The position numbers and the translations under genes were made by a program. 64,000 bases of DNA from Lineus longissimus (taxonomy: Eukaryota; Nemertea; Pilidiophora; Heteronemertea; Lineidae). Positions 1 through 12,352 of the stretch are shown here, one piece after another. Every line of letters begins with the position of its first letter. Position 1 is the first letter of the stretch. Location of the stretch: the NCBI RefSeq assembly GCF_910592395.1, contig NC_088308.1, positions 558,001 through 622,000 on the forward strand, written 5' to 3'. Under the pieces are notes generated by a model, which saw only the letters and a list, made by a program, of their open reading frames with translations, was not told where the DNA came from and did not search any database.

Positions 1-471
1 TTCTTTCAATACACGTGATGTATGTGTTGCGAGGACCATACTATTACGATGCAAAAAAAACTTCTCAATAACTGAAGGTGAAAGGAAATTGCGGCTGAAC
101 TTATATTGGCTAAGTATCCCTCGTCACGTCAGCAGAACATGCATTTCTCAGGTTTTCCAAGTCACCGCGGAGCGTCTCTCGAGTTTCACAGTTAACGCAA
201 ATGATCAGGGCTAAGAAGATTAATTCCTGTGTATTGATCATTCAACACTCCTACTGAGGCTCGTGATAAAAAAGAACAGTTAAAACATGATATCCACAAT
301 TGAATGTTTTCAATTTAGTGGACGTTTTGACACATCCAAGTAACTCTGCTCCTTTTTTCAGGAACTTTTCAATAGAAGGTTATAACATTCCTCCTTGGTG
401 ACTTCGCTCCGTCGATTAAAGACTCAGCCATAATCTCGTACCTATATTGTCATCTTCAATCTTTCTTTCAG
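1..471 (+). other. Intron upstream of the GPCR exon (gene enters from outside the window)
   Basis: No coding segment is supported here. The first recognisable exon begins at 472, after a pyrimidine-rich tract ending in CAG, already inside transmembrane helix 3. The N-terminus, TM1 and TM2 must therefore lie in exons left of the window, and this stretch is read as intron. Confidence 0.7.
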
Positions 472-3400
472 TGCTCTCCATGGTATCAAGTGTTCTAACA
501 CTAACAGTCATAGCCTGCGATCGTTTCTTTGGCATCGTATTCGCCATGAAGGCACACATGACAGAACGCCGAGCCAGCGTCTTCATAACCCTGGTATGGG
601 TGGTCTCCATCGCCGTCAGCAGCCCATTGCTATACTTCCGCAGAATCACCACCAGAGAATGGAAAGATTACACTGAGATTTTCTGTCAGGACCACTGGCC
701 GTTCGTAACGAGTAGAAATGAGCAAGGAATGGTAATGGCATTCACGCCGTCCCGTGTCGCCTACTATACCACTGTTTCCATTATTTTGTTCTTCCTCCCA
801 GTACTCATTATGTCCATAGCCTACAGTCTGATCATCATGAGGCTCCGGTCAAGCCGGATGCCTGGGGTGCACCTGGACACGGAGATGAGCGTTCAGGACA
901 AGTTGAAAAAGAAGGTATGAACTGACTAATAATGCAACACACAAGTCCCCTGCCTCTTTCAGAGCGACCTCCGACGCTCATTGTACTGAAGTGGTCCTAA
1001 GACACTACAAATGTCTCTTTCCGATGCCGAAACCGACTCAGCATTCGGTGATTTTCTCGTTATACCTTTCAATTCCGCCCACTGCACCCATTGCACAACC
1101 AATGCGAGGCCATTATCCGCAAGTACCATGGTGTAGACTTCGAGTACAGTAAAAGCTTCTAGCAAAACAATCTGAATGAAGCAGCACCCTGGTAAAACAC
1201 ATTCCACCAGCAACAACTCTCTCTACTCATCCCCTCAACTGATGTTCCCATTCATTGCAGGTCGTGGTGATGTTGGTAATGATACTATCCGTGTTTGTAA
1301 TATGCTGGCTGCCATATCAGGTCATCCTAGTCTACGGGGAACACCGCACAGAACAATCTGAGGTAAGTTTTCGGCAATGCGATCTTGTCAGACAGATGCA
1401 AATGCCAATATTCAATAGCAATACTCCGTTAGAGAGGAATGTTAGAAGCGTTCAATGAAGAAACGCGTATAAAATAAAGTATTTAGACTGGCTTCACCGG
1501 AATCCTCAAGCATTATAAGCTTGCATTCATATCTTACCAATTGCACGCAGTTAGTTTCGGAGGCAATACCTCTGGAAGTTCAGAGCACTGTTCAGTGAGT
1601 TGCGAATGAGTAATCTGTGAACCAATGAGATTCACTGCTGGTATGAATAAGAAGTTGGGGCTCATGAGGTGTTCCCTGTTCAGTTCAACATGTTCCCACA
1701 CATACGACTCAACTGAGGGTGATAACAGAATTCCATATTACGTATCTAGTTGTTGATATCTGTGCTAGCTTTGCACTGTCCAGGCAGTACCGCTGAAATA
1801 CTCTGCCCCCGGCAAATTTCATTACCTAGTACACAGAACAGTTTACGAATATTGACAATTATTAGCCATAAATTTACGTCAGATACAGGTCGCTTTATTG
1901 TGATGTCATCATCTCTGGATGCGGCGCGCACAGAACACGCAAAATAAATTGAAACTATACCAGATGGCAATTCCCATATATGTTCCTTTGTTGACATTGG
2001 ACAATTTGGAAGATGGATAGTATGACATGAACTAGGCCCAATTGTTTCGTGTACCAGAACGAGGGGTGGCTGGTGGGGCGAACGAGGGGTGGCTGGTGGG
2101 GCGAACGAGAGGTGGCTGATGGGGCGAACAAAGCTGGAAGAATATCCACGGGAGCAGATATAAGAACGCCATATTCCATAGCCGTAGAAGATATTAAGAC
2201 GTTAAATCTGATTAAGTCATCCAACTAGACTCTAATGTAAACTTGACTCAGGCACAGTTCTGTGTCATTTTAAGTCGTTTGGTACTTTACTCGGAGAGGT
2301 TCAGTTCATCGCTTCAACAAAGCCGTAATACATTAAAGCATTACTGACTTGGTGACAGGTTAAACGTAAACATGATTGATATCGTCTGCTAATAATCCCA
2401 CCCTAGAACACATGAGCGTCCAAAAAACAAATGATAGAAACATGAACTTTTTATACGACACTTCTACAATTAATTAGTTTTTAAATAAGTTGTTTTCAAT
2501 TTAAACCTTTATCAACACAAAGTGTCTTTCTACAGTCATCGATCAATGTTTTAGTGTATTTGTGTTCATTAATGTAGCGCTTGAAAAAAACCTATCGACG
2601 TATCTTTTCAGCTCCCCGCATGGTATCGCCAACTCCAATTCTACGCCATCTACATCGGATACACCAATAGTGCAGTTAATCCTATCATATACGCTGGGTT
2701 CAATGAAAACTTTCAAAAAGGTAATTATGGTTTTAAAAAAACATGCTCTCGATGCGGCTGACCAGAGTAGCAAATGAAAGATGTGGCTGCCTAGCTTATA
2801 GTGTTGATGATTGAAAGCAAACTTATGGGAAAAGTTACCTAAAACTTCGAATTCTACATCTAAAATTGCCAGTACGTCTATGGAATAATAGTGAGGTTTC
2901 GCAACCACCCGTTTAGGCCGTACGACGTCGTTTATCTATTGTGTGAGTTTACCTGAACAATAGATAAACGTCGTCGAAGGGCCTAACCGGGCGGTTGCGA
3001 AACCTCACTATTGTTATTGGTTGTCCGGAAACAAAAAAGGACACTGCACAAAAGAAAGAAATGGTGATCGAAGACACTACATAAAGCCAGAATCGTCGTA
3101 TTCATGTCCAAATTGTCTTGAGACGTACAGCGATGTATGCTGGCGAAAGGCTGTTGGTTGTCTATCATCGTCGTGTTTCCGAACCAAAGATTATAGCTTC
3201 AGCCCAAACAACCCTAAAACGTTAGTTAAGGTAAAAGACTATCTCTGAGTTTTAGCTTGTCCTTGACAGAATAACATTGCAACTGTCAACGGAACCCGTG
3301 GATTCTTTTTGATGACCAAACAAAACCGTAACACATTCAGTTAACCTTTGGTTAAAACATCATTTATAGGTTTAAAAAACGTTTCTTTGAGAAAGGTAGG

Positions 3401-4695
3401 GTTTGTGTAAGATAACCCAAAGTATTAAGCATGATTTTTTAGAGCCTGGGACACGTACATTGGTTGCTCTATTGATACTTTGCTTTATGCAAATACACAA
3501 GAGATGAACAGTAGAATTGAGGATTTACTCTAAAACGGCAGGGAAATGTGATACCAGTTTCATGATTCGTGAATCAACATTGAAATTTGCGTATCAAGAT
3601 CCCAGTGGATAAGAGGCAGTGTTAAAGATGGTTCTTGAGTAGGTTGATTTCTCTAAGCAGGAACTGACAAGAAATTGCTCTAGGGAATGTGTGTCATATC
3701 ATGGATTAACTGACAATCCAACCTAGCTGGAAATATGATAACCACGTGATCATGACAAATGTTTGTTGGACCTGTCACTTGCATGCAAGAAGCATGTTTA
3801 CATTTCTGGTTTCTAGGGCCATCACGAAAGGCAATTATCGAAGCTAAGATGACAACATGATGCAGAAGGTTCTTTCTAAAATATTCCATTTCCAATGACT
3901 ATAAGTTCTTTATTCTGTAAATAGTTCAGAAACATGCTTGGTCAATGGAAAAGTGAATCGGAAATAGTCATAGAAGTATTCAAAAGCGAATGGCTTTGTT
4001 CCTATGTTTTGCATGTCTGCTTGATTGGCCAATCGGTGCGTAGTTATAGATTATGAATTGAGCCGGTGTAGAAGAAGTAAATTTCCCCTGTAAATGGTGC
4101 TACAGAGGCGTGACCTTCAACAGCTCAGAGTTTAAAGCGCAAAATGGAATCCTTTGTTCACCAGACATTCTGTCCTGGGACATTTCAAGGTTTCACAACG
4201 GTTGAGGCGCGCCTGTACACAGGCCTGTTACCGGAAATATTGGCATTTGGCTCCAGCGCCCCTCGACTGGTTAAATGGGGCCTAAACAGTACAATAGTTA
4301 CATGGCCTAATAAGCATCTTGGAGGCATCATCAGTATATCATGGCTGCATATAAAAGTGCAAAAGCAACATTTCATGTTTTGACGTGAATTCGAAAATTC
4401 ATGCTTTTACGGGAACAGTGACTGGTAATAATTCAGCAAAACAACGATTCTATGGTGGGTATTCCTAACAAATATATATCACTTGTCTTATGAATCGCTG
4501 ACTTGACCTACTTCTCAAAGCGGACTGACCTTTTATCTTAATTTTTCAGGCTTCAAGGACTCTCTGAGCTGCCTAGCTTGTTTCAAGGACAAACGGCGAT
4601 ACAGTGCAATAGAACTCCGCCAAGATTCGTATCACAGTCAATCACTGATGTCACACACGCAAGTTACATCCACATCCGTCATGACCAAAGTATAA
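472..4695 (+). CDS. Class A neuropeptide-type G-protein-coupled receptor, 3' part (TM3 to C-terminus)
   Basis: Exons 472-914, 1261-1362, 2612-2720 and 4550-4695 join in frame with GT/AG introns (phases 0, 0, 1); stop TAA at 4693-4695. About 266 residues are present. Exon 1 begins inside TM3 and carries CDRFFGIV, the DRY-motif position with Tyr replaced by Phe. It then runs through TM4, extracellular loop 2 with a Cys (EIFCQDHWP), TM5 and a basic third loop (KLKKK). Exon 2 has TM6 with VICWLPYQ (CWxP). Exon 3 has TM7 with NPIIY (NPxxY) and the start of helix 8 (FNENFQK). Exon 4 has a Cys pair (CLACF, possible palmitoylation) and a Ser/Thr-rich tail ending TKV. This is a plasma-membrane peptide receptor of the broad NPY/NPFF/tachykinin-like group; the ligand cannot be assigned. 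The 5' exons lie outside the window. Confidence 0.9.
2057..2129. repeat. 23-bp tandem repeat, three units, in a GPCR intron
   Basis: Three consecutive 23-bp units starting at 2057, 2080 and 2103, each beginning GAACGAG and containing GGTGGCTGGTGGGG. The third unit has two substitutions. It is a G-rich minisatellite within the intron between GPCR exons 2 and 3. Confidence 0.85.
2887..3012. mobile_element. Foldback (hairpin) element, about 126 bp, in a GPCR intron
   Basis: Arms at 2887-2943 and 2955-3012 are inverted copies of about 57 bp, both starting AATAGTGAGGTTTCGCAACC, with only a few mismatches (for example ACCCGTT against GCCCGGT). An 11-bp spacer separates them. This looks like a foldback MITE inserted between GPCR exons 3 and 4. 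No convincing target-site duplication is visible. Confidence 0.75.
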
Positions 4696-4975
4696 CGTCA
4701 TGGCGAGATACATCCGTCATGGCCGAAGTGTAAACCTCTGCATGTGAGACGGAACCATCCGTCATGGCCAAAGCGCAAGGCTCGTGGTGTCAGACGGAAA
4801 TTTCCGATTGGACTAAAGTCAAACCGCATGGTGTCAGACGAAAATATTCGTCATCGAAGTATGAACCTCATTGTGTTAACATGATCAAAGTGTGAACCTC
4901 ATTGTGTTAACATGATCGAAGTGTGAACCTCATGGCACCAGATGGAAATATATGTCATGACCAAAGTATAAACGG
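4660..4975 (+). repeat. Degenerate tandem array spanning the GPCR stop codon and 3' UTR
   Basis: About seven degenerate units of roughly 30-47 bp share the core CCGTCATGGCCAAAGTGTAAACCTCATGG and variants. The first recognisable unit includes the last codons and TAA of the receptor (ATGACCAAAGTATAA at 4681-4695). Later units repeat the same ATGACCAAAGTATAA string (for example near 4957-4971) or drift from it. Two 30-bp units with ATTGTGTTAACATGATC lie at 4870-4920. Confidence 0.75.
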
Positions 4976-5715
4976 CCCAAAAGGACGCGGACATTTACTT
5001 CTGAGAAACCCCATAGCTAGCTACGCTTGCAGCACCTTTTCTGGGTGTATGAATGATGGAAAACAATTTGCAAATATGCAAACCATTTCATTATATTATT
5101 TCCTTGTACACATAATCAGGAAGTCTTGTTTTGAATGTGTTCTGAGGAGGAATGACGATGTCCGGCTTCTCTGTACTCATCATGTCAAGCACTGCTGGTG
5201 CTACTGTAAAAATAGAATCATTGATGCACTTTTACAAAGTAATTTTATTTCTCATTGACATTTATAAATCTAACAGGGCTATCTGTCTGTACATTACTGT
5301 TTATCTTATTTTACTCACATGAATGTTGTCCTTGAAGCTAACGACTAGCGGATGTAAGAAGCCCCAATGAGACTCGTTCGACTCCAGTCTCGATCAGCGG
5401 TGGTGCCATCTTCGAAACGATCCAACAGATGCAAAGAAAGGAGAGAGAGAGATGAGATACTGCAAACATGGCATTAGCATCATCACATTAATTAGTCTAC
5501 AATTAGTCTTTAGCAGTGATTTCCTACAATCAAGTAACTGTAATAGCTGTAGATATTCCCATATCGGGAAATAGACATATAGCATCACCGTAAGAATAAC
5601 ACGTTTGGTAGCCACTAAGATTTACATTTAACGCCGAGAGTTGATGTGATCACTCCGTATATTATCATCCTAACAAGATATGTTATATTATAATAAAGTG
5701 TGTACCAGTTCTTGT
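4696..5715 (+). other. Probable 3' UTR of the GPCR gene
   Basis: Downstream of the receptor stop, the first half is the degenerate tandem array and the rest is AT-rich without coding support. The canonical AATAAA at 5692-5697, followed by a GT-rich stretch (gtgtgtaccagttcttg), is a plausible end. No transcript evidence is available here. Confidence 0.45.
5692..5697 (+). terminator. Candidate polyadenylation signal of the GPCR gene
   Basis: Canonical AATAAA with a GT/T-rich downstream element within 20 bases, about 1 kb after the receptor stop codon. Confidence 0.45.
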
Positions 5716-6950
5716 TACAAGTTTATTGTTGGTGCTGATTCCGGATTTTAAATGGCCGCACTTTTGTAATTACAAAGATGGCATTCTTGACCGCTTTGCT
5801 TGGATCTAAACGAAGGTGGCTTTGATTAAAAATGGACAAGTTCATAGGCCATGATACATGCATGCTGGTTTTTCAATCGCAAACCGCTTCTAGTTGGACC
5901 GTTACTTCTCCACACAGGGCCTTTGAAAAATCATCATCGTAGTATCATAGATAAGCTTACTGGTGCTACTATACAAGCGGCAGAGCACGATGGCGAGCAT
6001 GGGTACATTATCCTACCAGCCACCTATAGCCCACGCCCAAGTTGTCCCTTGATGCAATATACCTTACCTTTTTTTCTTCACGTCGAAGATCAGACAGCCG
6101 CTGTAGCCTTGCTGAGTGTTTCCGTTCTTGAGTGTTTCCGTTCTTGAGTGTTTCCCTCATTGTTGGGAACGCTGAAATAAAATTGATAAGTTTTTCAGAC
6201 CCCTATTGAAAGTCATGGTCTTACTAGCTGTTTATTATATGGAAACACTAAAATATGGGTAACAACCACAGATATTACACCGGCCTATGACGTGCATGAA
6301 GGTCAAAGGCCTCATCTGTGACATCAGAGAAGGGATTTTACGGCATACACAGTTTGTCTAATTTTCCCATACGGGGGTGGCATGATGAACAGGAATATAA
6401 TTGATAAGAACATTGGTGGGAATTCTAGGAGGGGTGGGGAAGAAAATCCAGGAGGGGTGGTCCTATTGAAAAACCATAACAAAATCATAACTTTAAGGAA
6501 ATAAGGAGGGGGTTATAAGGGGAGAATTAAAAGAGGGATGCTTCTCCCTTTATTGTAACGGTAGGGAGAAGTTGACTCACTGGTCATAGGCCTACGGGCG
6601 TCCGACAAGTTAGCAGGGCTACCAGGGCATTTGGAGGCCTGGATCCCACTTAAGCCGATGTTGCGAACGCTGACCATCGTGAGGAACTGCCAAAGACGGG
6701 AAGGTGAAGTACCTTATGATCGATGGAGATGTTGAAATCGAAGGAAATGTAATTCGAGGCTACGTAATTTACGAAATGGTGGGTAAGCTCATAAGAAAAT
6801 TACCTGTTTTCTGAACGGTTCCATCTCGCAAAAAATGATTTCTTTGGTCGTTCATTTCCGTTCCGAAACTCAACGTAGCCCTTTTTTCCGTCCCTCAAAA
6901 TACTGATTGCTATGGCCGTTGTGAGTTAGCCAATAGAAGGCATTATTGAG
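5716..6950. other. Non-coding stretch, little structure
   Basis: No coding or RNA gene is supported. A short 17-bp direct repeat (GAGTGTTTCCGTTCTT, about 2.5 units) lies at 6114-6155, and G-rich AGGAGGGGTGG motifs recur at 6428-6462. Confidence 0.5.
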
Positions 6951-6959
6951 GAAATGTTG

Positions 6960-7780
6960 ATGAAAAAAGTTTTGATGTCTGTGGAAAAAAACTAAGTATT
7001 TAAAAATTTCATTTGGCGTTTTTTATGTAGGCGTATGAGTACGATTTTATACAAAAAAATTTCAAAATGTTATAAAAATGAAGTATTTGAAAATTTTACT
7101 TTGCATTTCATTCTTTTACTAGTTTTAGGCCAATGGCAATAAATGGATTTGATACCAACAAAATTAAGTACATGAACATTTTATTTTGTGTGTTAAAGCC
7201 ATAAATTGAATCTTTTTAGGCAGATAAATCGATTTTGCAAAAAACTTTATTCTGTAAAGGCTGTTTTAACATTTCATTTTGAGTTTTAGTGTGATAAGTA
7301 GACTCTTGCTGCCGATGAATGCGATTTTAGGCACAATTAAAAAACAATAGCTGTTACAAACCAAAGTACATGTACATGTATTTGAAAATACACATGTATT
7401 AGTTACCTGTATTAATGCCATGGGTTGCCCCTTTTAGTACAATGAATTTGATTTTAAGAAGAAAAAAATCTCTGTAATAAAAAACAGCATTATAAATGAA
7501 GTATCGAGAAATTTTATTTTGTGGGTTTTTTTAGCTTTTGCTCTTTCAGGCTAATAAGTTAAATGCGTTTTGAAAATCGACTATTTGAACATTTAATTTT
7601 GCGTTTTGATGCCACAGTTTCACTTTAAAGCCAATATGTCAATTTTAATATTTTATGCAGAAAACAAATTTTTTAAAGTCTGAATGGGCTATTTGACTAT
7701 AAAGTATTTGAACATTTTATTTTGCATTTTGATGACATGAATGACCTAATGAATGCGTATTTATGCACAAAATGAAATGG
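6960..7780. repeat. Degenerate AT-rich repeat array
   Basis: The motif AGTATTTGAACATTTTATTTTGCGTTTTGATG and decayed relatives recur at irregular intervals of roughly 60-130 bp (for example near 7083, 7170, 7270, 7500, 7585 and 7705). It reads as an old, decayed tandem repeat and has no coding potential. Confidence 0.5.
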
Positions 7781-7977
7781 TCCAGGGACCATGTGCCCAC
7801 CTTGGGTTATGTAATGCATGTCATTTGCAGTGGATATGGGGAAAACAGTTTCTGGCTAGTTTCACCAGTTTTGATTCCATTGAATAATATTATTATTCTC
7901 GGTTCAATGGCACAAATGAAAATTACCGGTGCCATCTAAGTATAGCATTTTGGTTATGATGTTGACTGAATTTCAGG

Positions 7978-8355
7978 ATTATTGAAGAGTCTACATGTCA
8001 CATGGAAATTGGTTGACATCTGTGCAACAGTTTAGGAGTAATAGGACTTTGTTAGATTTTCAAGATGGCGGCCTGGCGGCCATATTTGTCCTAGGATTTG
8101 ACTGAAAATAAAGTATATTGATAAAAGTACATAGATACATAATCACATGAAGTTTGGTTGCAATCCAATCATTAGTTTCGGAGTAATAGGACTTTGTTCA
8201 ATTTTCAAGATGGCCACCTGGCGGCCATATTGGTCAATGGATTTGACTGAAAATCAGAGATGTTGTAGAGAGTACATAGATATACAATCACATGAAATTT
8301 GGTTGCAATCAAACTTTGTTTAATTTTTAAGATGGCCGCCTGGCGGCCATATTTG
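7978..8355. repeat. 145-bp tandem repeat carrying a GGCGGCC palindrome
   Basis: Units begin GTTTNGGAGTAATAGGACTT at 8030 and 8175 (period 145), with a partial unit before and a truncated one at about 8311-8355. Each has AAGATGG(C/G)(C/G)(G/A)CCTGGCGGCCATATT. In the last copy ATGGCCGCC-T-GGCGGCCAT is a perfect inverted repeat. The flanks ATTTGACTGAAAAT and AATCACATGAA are also conserved between units. Confidence 0.8.
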
Positions 8356-8579
8356 AAGTCCGAGTGGGACAATTTTTTGGGGTATAAAAGAGGGTCCTTA
8401 GATATATGTCCTTACAGGTTTAGCTCAAATAGAAACGAAACGTGCCACCTATCGGTGATTTAGTGAACTTTGACCTCTGTGACCTTGAAAAGTAGGTCAA
8501 ATCAAAAACCCGCGTGACATGTCATTTAACCTTATTAGATACACCCACCATAAAAATGTCATCACTCTACGTAAAAAAT

Positions 8580-8986
8580 GGATCCAGGGGCCATTGTGCT
8601 TACATCGGGAGTGAATGGATCCAAGGGCCATTGTGCTCACATCGATAGTGAATGGATCCAGGGGCCATTGTGCTCACATCAGGAGTGAATGGATCCAGGG
8701 GCCATTGTGCTCACATCAGGAGTGAATGGATCCAGGGGCCATTGTGCTCACATCAGGAGTGAATGGATCCAAGGGCCATTGCGCTCACATCAGGAGTGAA
8801 TGGATCCAGGGGCCATTGTGCTCACATCGATAGTGAATGGATCCAGGGGCCATTGTGCTCACATCAGGAGTGAATGGATCCAGGGGCCATTGTGCTCACA
8901 TCAGGAGTGAATGGATCCAGGGGCCATTGTGCTCACATCAGGAGTGAATGGATCCAAGGGCCATTGCGCTCACATCAGGAGTGAAT
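8580..8986. repeat. 37-bp minisatellite, exactly 11 units, with 5-unit higher-order structure
   Basis: Eleven gap-free 37-bp units begin GGATCC(A/G) and end GAGTGAAT. Variant sites show that units 2-6 and 7-11 repeat the same order. Units 2 and 7 carry CATCGATAG, units 3-5 and 8-10 are the consensus, and units 6 and 11 carry AAGGG with GCGCT. So a 185-bp block of five units was duplicated. The array is non-coding and each unit has a BamHI-type GGATCC. Confidence 0.95.
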
Positions 8987-10524
8987 GGATGCATTGCAAA
9001 TGCATTATAGGTATGAGCTAAGTAAAGTCTCCAGTTGGCACATGTGACTGTACCCTAAAAGCAGAAATGAAATACTCATTCTACAGAGTGGCTCAATATC
9101 TTTATATTGATCTTTCAATCTTTCAAACCACCAAAAATAACACTTGTTTACAGGCCTATACTGATACTTGCTTATTCTTCGAAGATTACGATTTATGAAT
9201 TGGTACGATTGGTAAAAAATAGATCCCTACCTGGTTTTCTTAATTTCATGGAACTTGAGCATCATTCATATTCATAAGTCAAAGTTCTTACTCCTAAATT
9301 CCGTCCAATCTTAGACAGACTGGTTACTCTAAGGTCCAATCCAACACATTTGAAGTCCAATCCATGCTACAGAATTTCATCTATTCGAACACAGTTATAG
9401 TCCATGCTACTGAATCCCATCCACGCGAACACTATTGGTGGTCCATGCTGCTACTCATCCATTTACCTGTAGGCCTACACGACATGCACGACCCGATGCT
9501 ATCGCCTATGTAACTCTTCATCACAACACATCCCCTGCATCTAGACTAATTCCATTCTGTACATGTACCAGCACAGGCGGCAGGCTTTTGGCAGCTCCCA
9601 AAAGTGACTGTACATATATATATTAGGCTATAGTGTTGATTTGATATATACATATCATGATAGGAGTGACCAGTGCCAGCGGACGCCACTTTACCTTAGG
9701 GAATTCCAAAGACGCACTGGTCCTTATTTTGCTTAATTCAAAGTCATTACCTTGCCCGAGTCCTGGAAATACAGCTACAAGGGGCAAAAAACCAAAATAG
9801 ATGCAATCAATTCGTGACATATTTCACATAAATCCAGAGAAATCGTCATATAGCCAACCAAACGATACAGAGAATACCACCACAGAAAGGTCACAACACT
9901 TTATCAAAATCATTTATCCACTCGATGTCTGGGAAATTGCGATTTTGTAAATGTATTTTTTATCAAATAAAGTTAAAACGCGCGTGCAGTCAGTGATAGG
10001 CCTAATATAATAGCGATAGGCTCGTCGTTTGAGTCGTCTCACATTATCGTTTTGAACTAATTATGCGGCGGCCGCTATATCGACACACCTGCAGCTGTGC
10101 TCTTCGAAGACGTCCACAACTCTCCTCTTGTTTGGGCTTTGCAACCAGAAGCCCTTCCCAGTGTAACCGACGACTCTTCAGCATAAACCGTGCACTCAGT
10201 AAAAATAACGAGGGTGTTTGACTAAAACTTCAGGGCGGGGCGAGGCAAGCTTGATAATCGAAATCGACATATCAGGTTTTGGCAAGGATCAGGATTTCGT
10301 CAATCGGGATCAATATCATAGTTGGCCTTAATGCAAGATCAAATCCTTTATTGCGATATGCATGAGCTAATATGCATGAGCCATACGTTGTGTGAGTGAC
10401 AAATAATTCGCCTTTGTAAATCAAACTCATTATCACGGTGTCCAATCAAAGACAAAATTATTTTATTCGTACTAGATTTCGTTCATGCATAACTAATCGT
10501 GGTGATTACTTTTTCAAGTTTTTC
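8987..10524. other. Non-coding stretch with a weak short repeat
   Basis: No gene is supported. At 9325-9460 a degenerate unit AGTCCAATCCATGCTAC ... GAATCCCATCCACGCGAACAC recurs about three times. A GC-richer patch with GCGGCCGC lies near 10065. Confidence 0.45.
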
Positions 10525-10622
10525 GGCAGGCAGCAGGGGTAACAGCGTATTATGTAATCACCCGCCACCCCTTCCATAGGCTTGACAGGCTTCCATTTGC
10601 CAGATTTACTGCGAATACGACG
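10525..10622 (+). repeat. Dispersed repeat A, copy 1 (related copy at 35564-35642)
   Basis: GGCAGGCAGC(A/G)GGGGTAACAGCG through to GCGAATACGAC is shared with 35564-35642 at high identity. This copy has 19 extra bases near 10576-10597 bounded by CTTCCA, a microduplication-like insertion. No terminal repeats are visible. Family unknown. Confidence 0.8.
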
Positions 10623-10790
10623 CATGAGCGATATCGCGTACGAAAAAATAATTTCTTTTGATCAGTAACCGCGGTTACACTGTTTTTGGGAGAGGTGGTT
10701 TTGTTATATCTGGAGGCAGTTGTGAAAGTTCATTTAATGTAATAACGAAGAGTTATCATTTGTTCCAATGTATAGAGTGATTTCACGTGA

Positions 10791-10845
10791 CGTCTTTACC
10801 TGCCATGCTGGAAGGACAAATAAAAGAACTAAACCAAAATGAATA
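10791..10845 (+). repeat. Dispersed repeat B, copy 1 (others at 21278-21337 and 42851-42918)
   Basis: CACGTGACGTC, CCTGCCATGCTGGAAGGACA, AAAAGAA and AAACCAAAATGA occur in order. The same ordered blocks are seen at 42851-42918 and on the opposite strand at 21278-21337, which indicates a dispersed mobile repeat. Confidence 0.65.
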
Positions 10846-11584
10846 TAGTTTTATCACGATTTATTTCAAACACAACAGAAAAATGCCTCACCTTATATAA
10901 GTGACAGTTTTAATAGATGCTTTTTACATTGCATACAATCAAGAATGTATGTACAAACACAATATTTTGTCACGCTATCATACATATATTACATTTAGCG
11001 AAGCCATAAGCATGATACGGTAAATCACATTGTAAACTGGGCATGACAGATTTTGACCTGGCCTTGAATATTCACTGGTGATCACCGGCCATGACCTCAG
11101 TTCACCAGGTATCACATAATTACTGTACCATGGAATTTCTGCCCTTATATGTCCATGGACGAAGATGAATAACCCCGTCGATTAAACCCAGTCACACCCA
11201 GTCACTATTCGTTCAAGTCCAATGAATGTGGAAATCGAAATTAAAAAACGTGACGAGAAATGCTTATATATTTAGAGATAGGCCTTGATATATGCATCCG
11301 GTATAACTTCATCTGTCTCGGTTCAACCTCAATCTGCTCAGTCGATAGCAGTATCAACATGAAACATGAATCAACTTAGGCCCTGTAAATGCTTTCTTAT
11401 CACCTTTGTATCAAAAATGTACAGTTCTGATGCTCTCACCCAAAAGAAGGGAAGACGTCAATATGTGTCAACGAGCTTTCATGCTCTTGCGCGATATAAA
11501 GCTAACACACACACCTCTAAAAGCCACACGGTGGAAATAGTTAGGAAATCTGGATTTCTCAAGTATATAATACTCCAACTAAAT

Positions 11585-12245
11585 CTAATCCTTGAAATGC
11601 AAGCCTGTGTCTATACTATCAGCAATATCATTGATGAAGAAGTCACTATCGTAACTGAGACATTGCGATAAAATGATCGTCGCCTTGACCGTCACTTCGC
11701 CGAAGACTGCCTGCGACTGCTGAAGCAGCCGGTCTCGGAAAGCCCGCTTTGATTCGTAAGCTTCCTCCTGGGACATCGGTATAGATAGAAAGCTGTGGAG
11801 CGGGCCTGCTGGTCCTTCAATGTACCGCCATCGAATCTCCTGGGAGTCGTGTGCCCATATTCTTCCAGCACCCAGTGGGATGCCGTTGATGAGACGAGGT
11901 AGCTTCTTGAAAGCAGTGGTAGGGACGTGACCCTCGCCATATACGGTACGTAATGACACATGCATCAAGTGACAGTGTCGGTTGTCATCACGTTGAGCAC
12001 CGTTGATGTTCTGGACGATCTGACCAGCCTCGCGCGGGCTGACTGTGAAGGGGGACTCCGTGGCCATGCTTCTGCTTTGGGTGAAGGGAAGGTACTGAAT
12101 ATAAGCGGGGAAGCTTCGGATGAAAATGTTATCTAAGTCTGCCAGCTTTATGCTGTATGTTTCCCTGTCGTGGAGTCTCCTTCGAACAATAGTTCGATTA
12201 CCAGAGAGATACTCAAACGAGTCACCTCTTCCCTCAAAGGAAATG
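11585..12245 (-). CDS. Unrecognised coding-like exon (possible gene or decayed gene)
   Basis: Read right to left there is a long open frame ending TAG at 11585. An internal ATG at 12065-12067 in context GAAGCATGG would give 160 aa. The same frame stays open upstream to about 12250, with protein-like sequence (EYLSGNRTIVRRRLHDRE, then IKLADLDNIFIRSFPAY). Third positions are GC-rich compared with the flanks, as in real exons. No transmembrane segment or signal peptide is visible, and I do not recognise a domain. A splice acceptor at 12246-12247 (phase 2) would join the coding-like stretch at 12353-12525, but its pyrimidine tract is poor and an adjacent frame also looks protein-like, so frameshift decay is an alternative. 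The stop is followed by AT-rich sequence. Confidence 0.45.
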
Positions 12246-12352
12246 CTTTCAATAGCTTGATTCCCAACACAGCATTGTCAATGTTACACAGATGAATCAA
12301 GTTGATCTCCGAGAACACGCAACAAGTAGTAGTTCCGCTGAAGAGTATCTAC

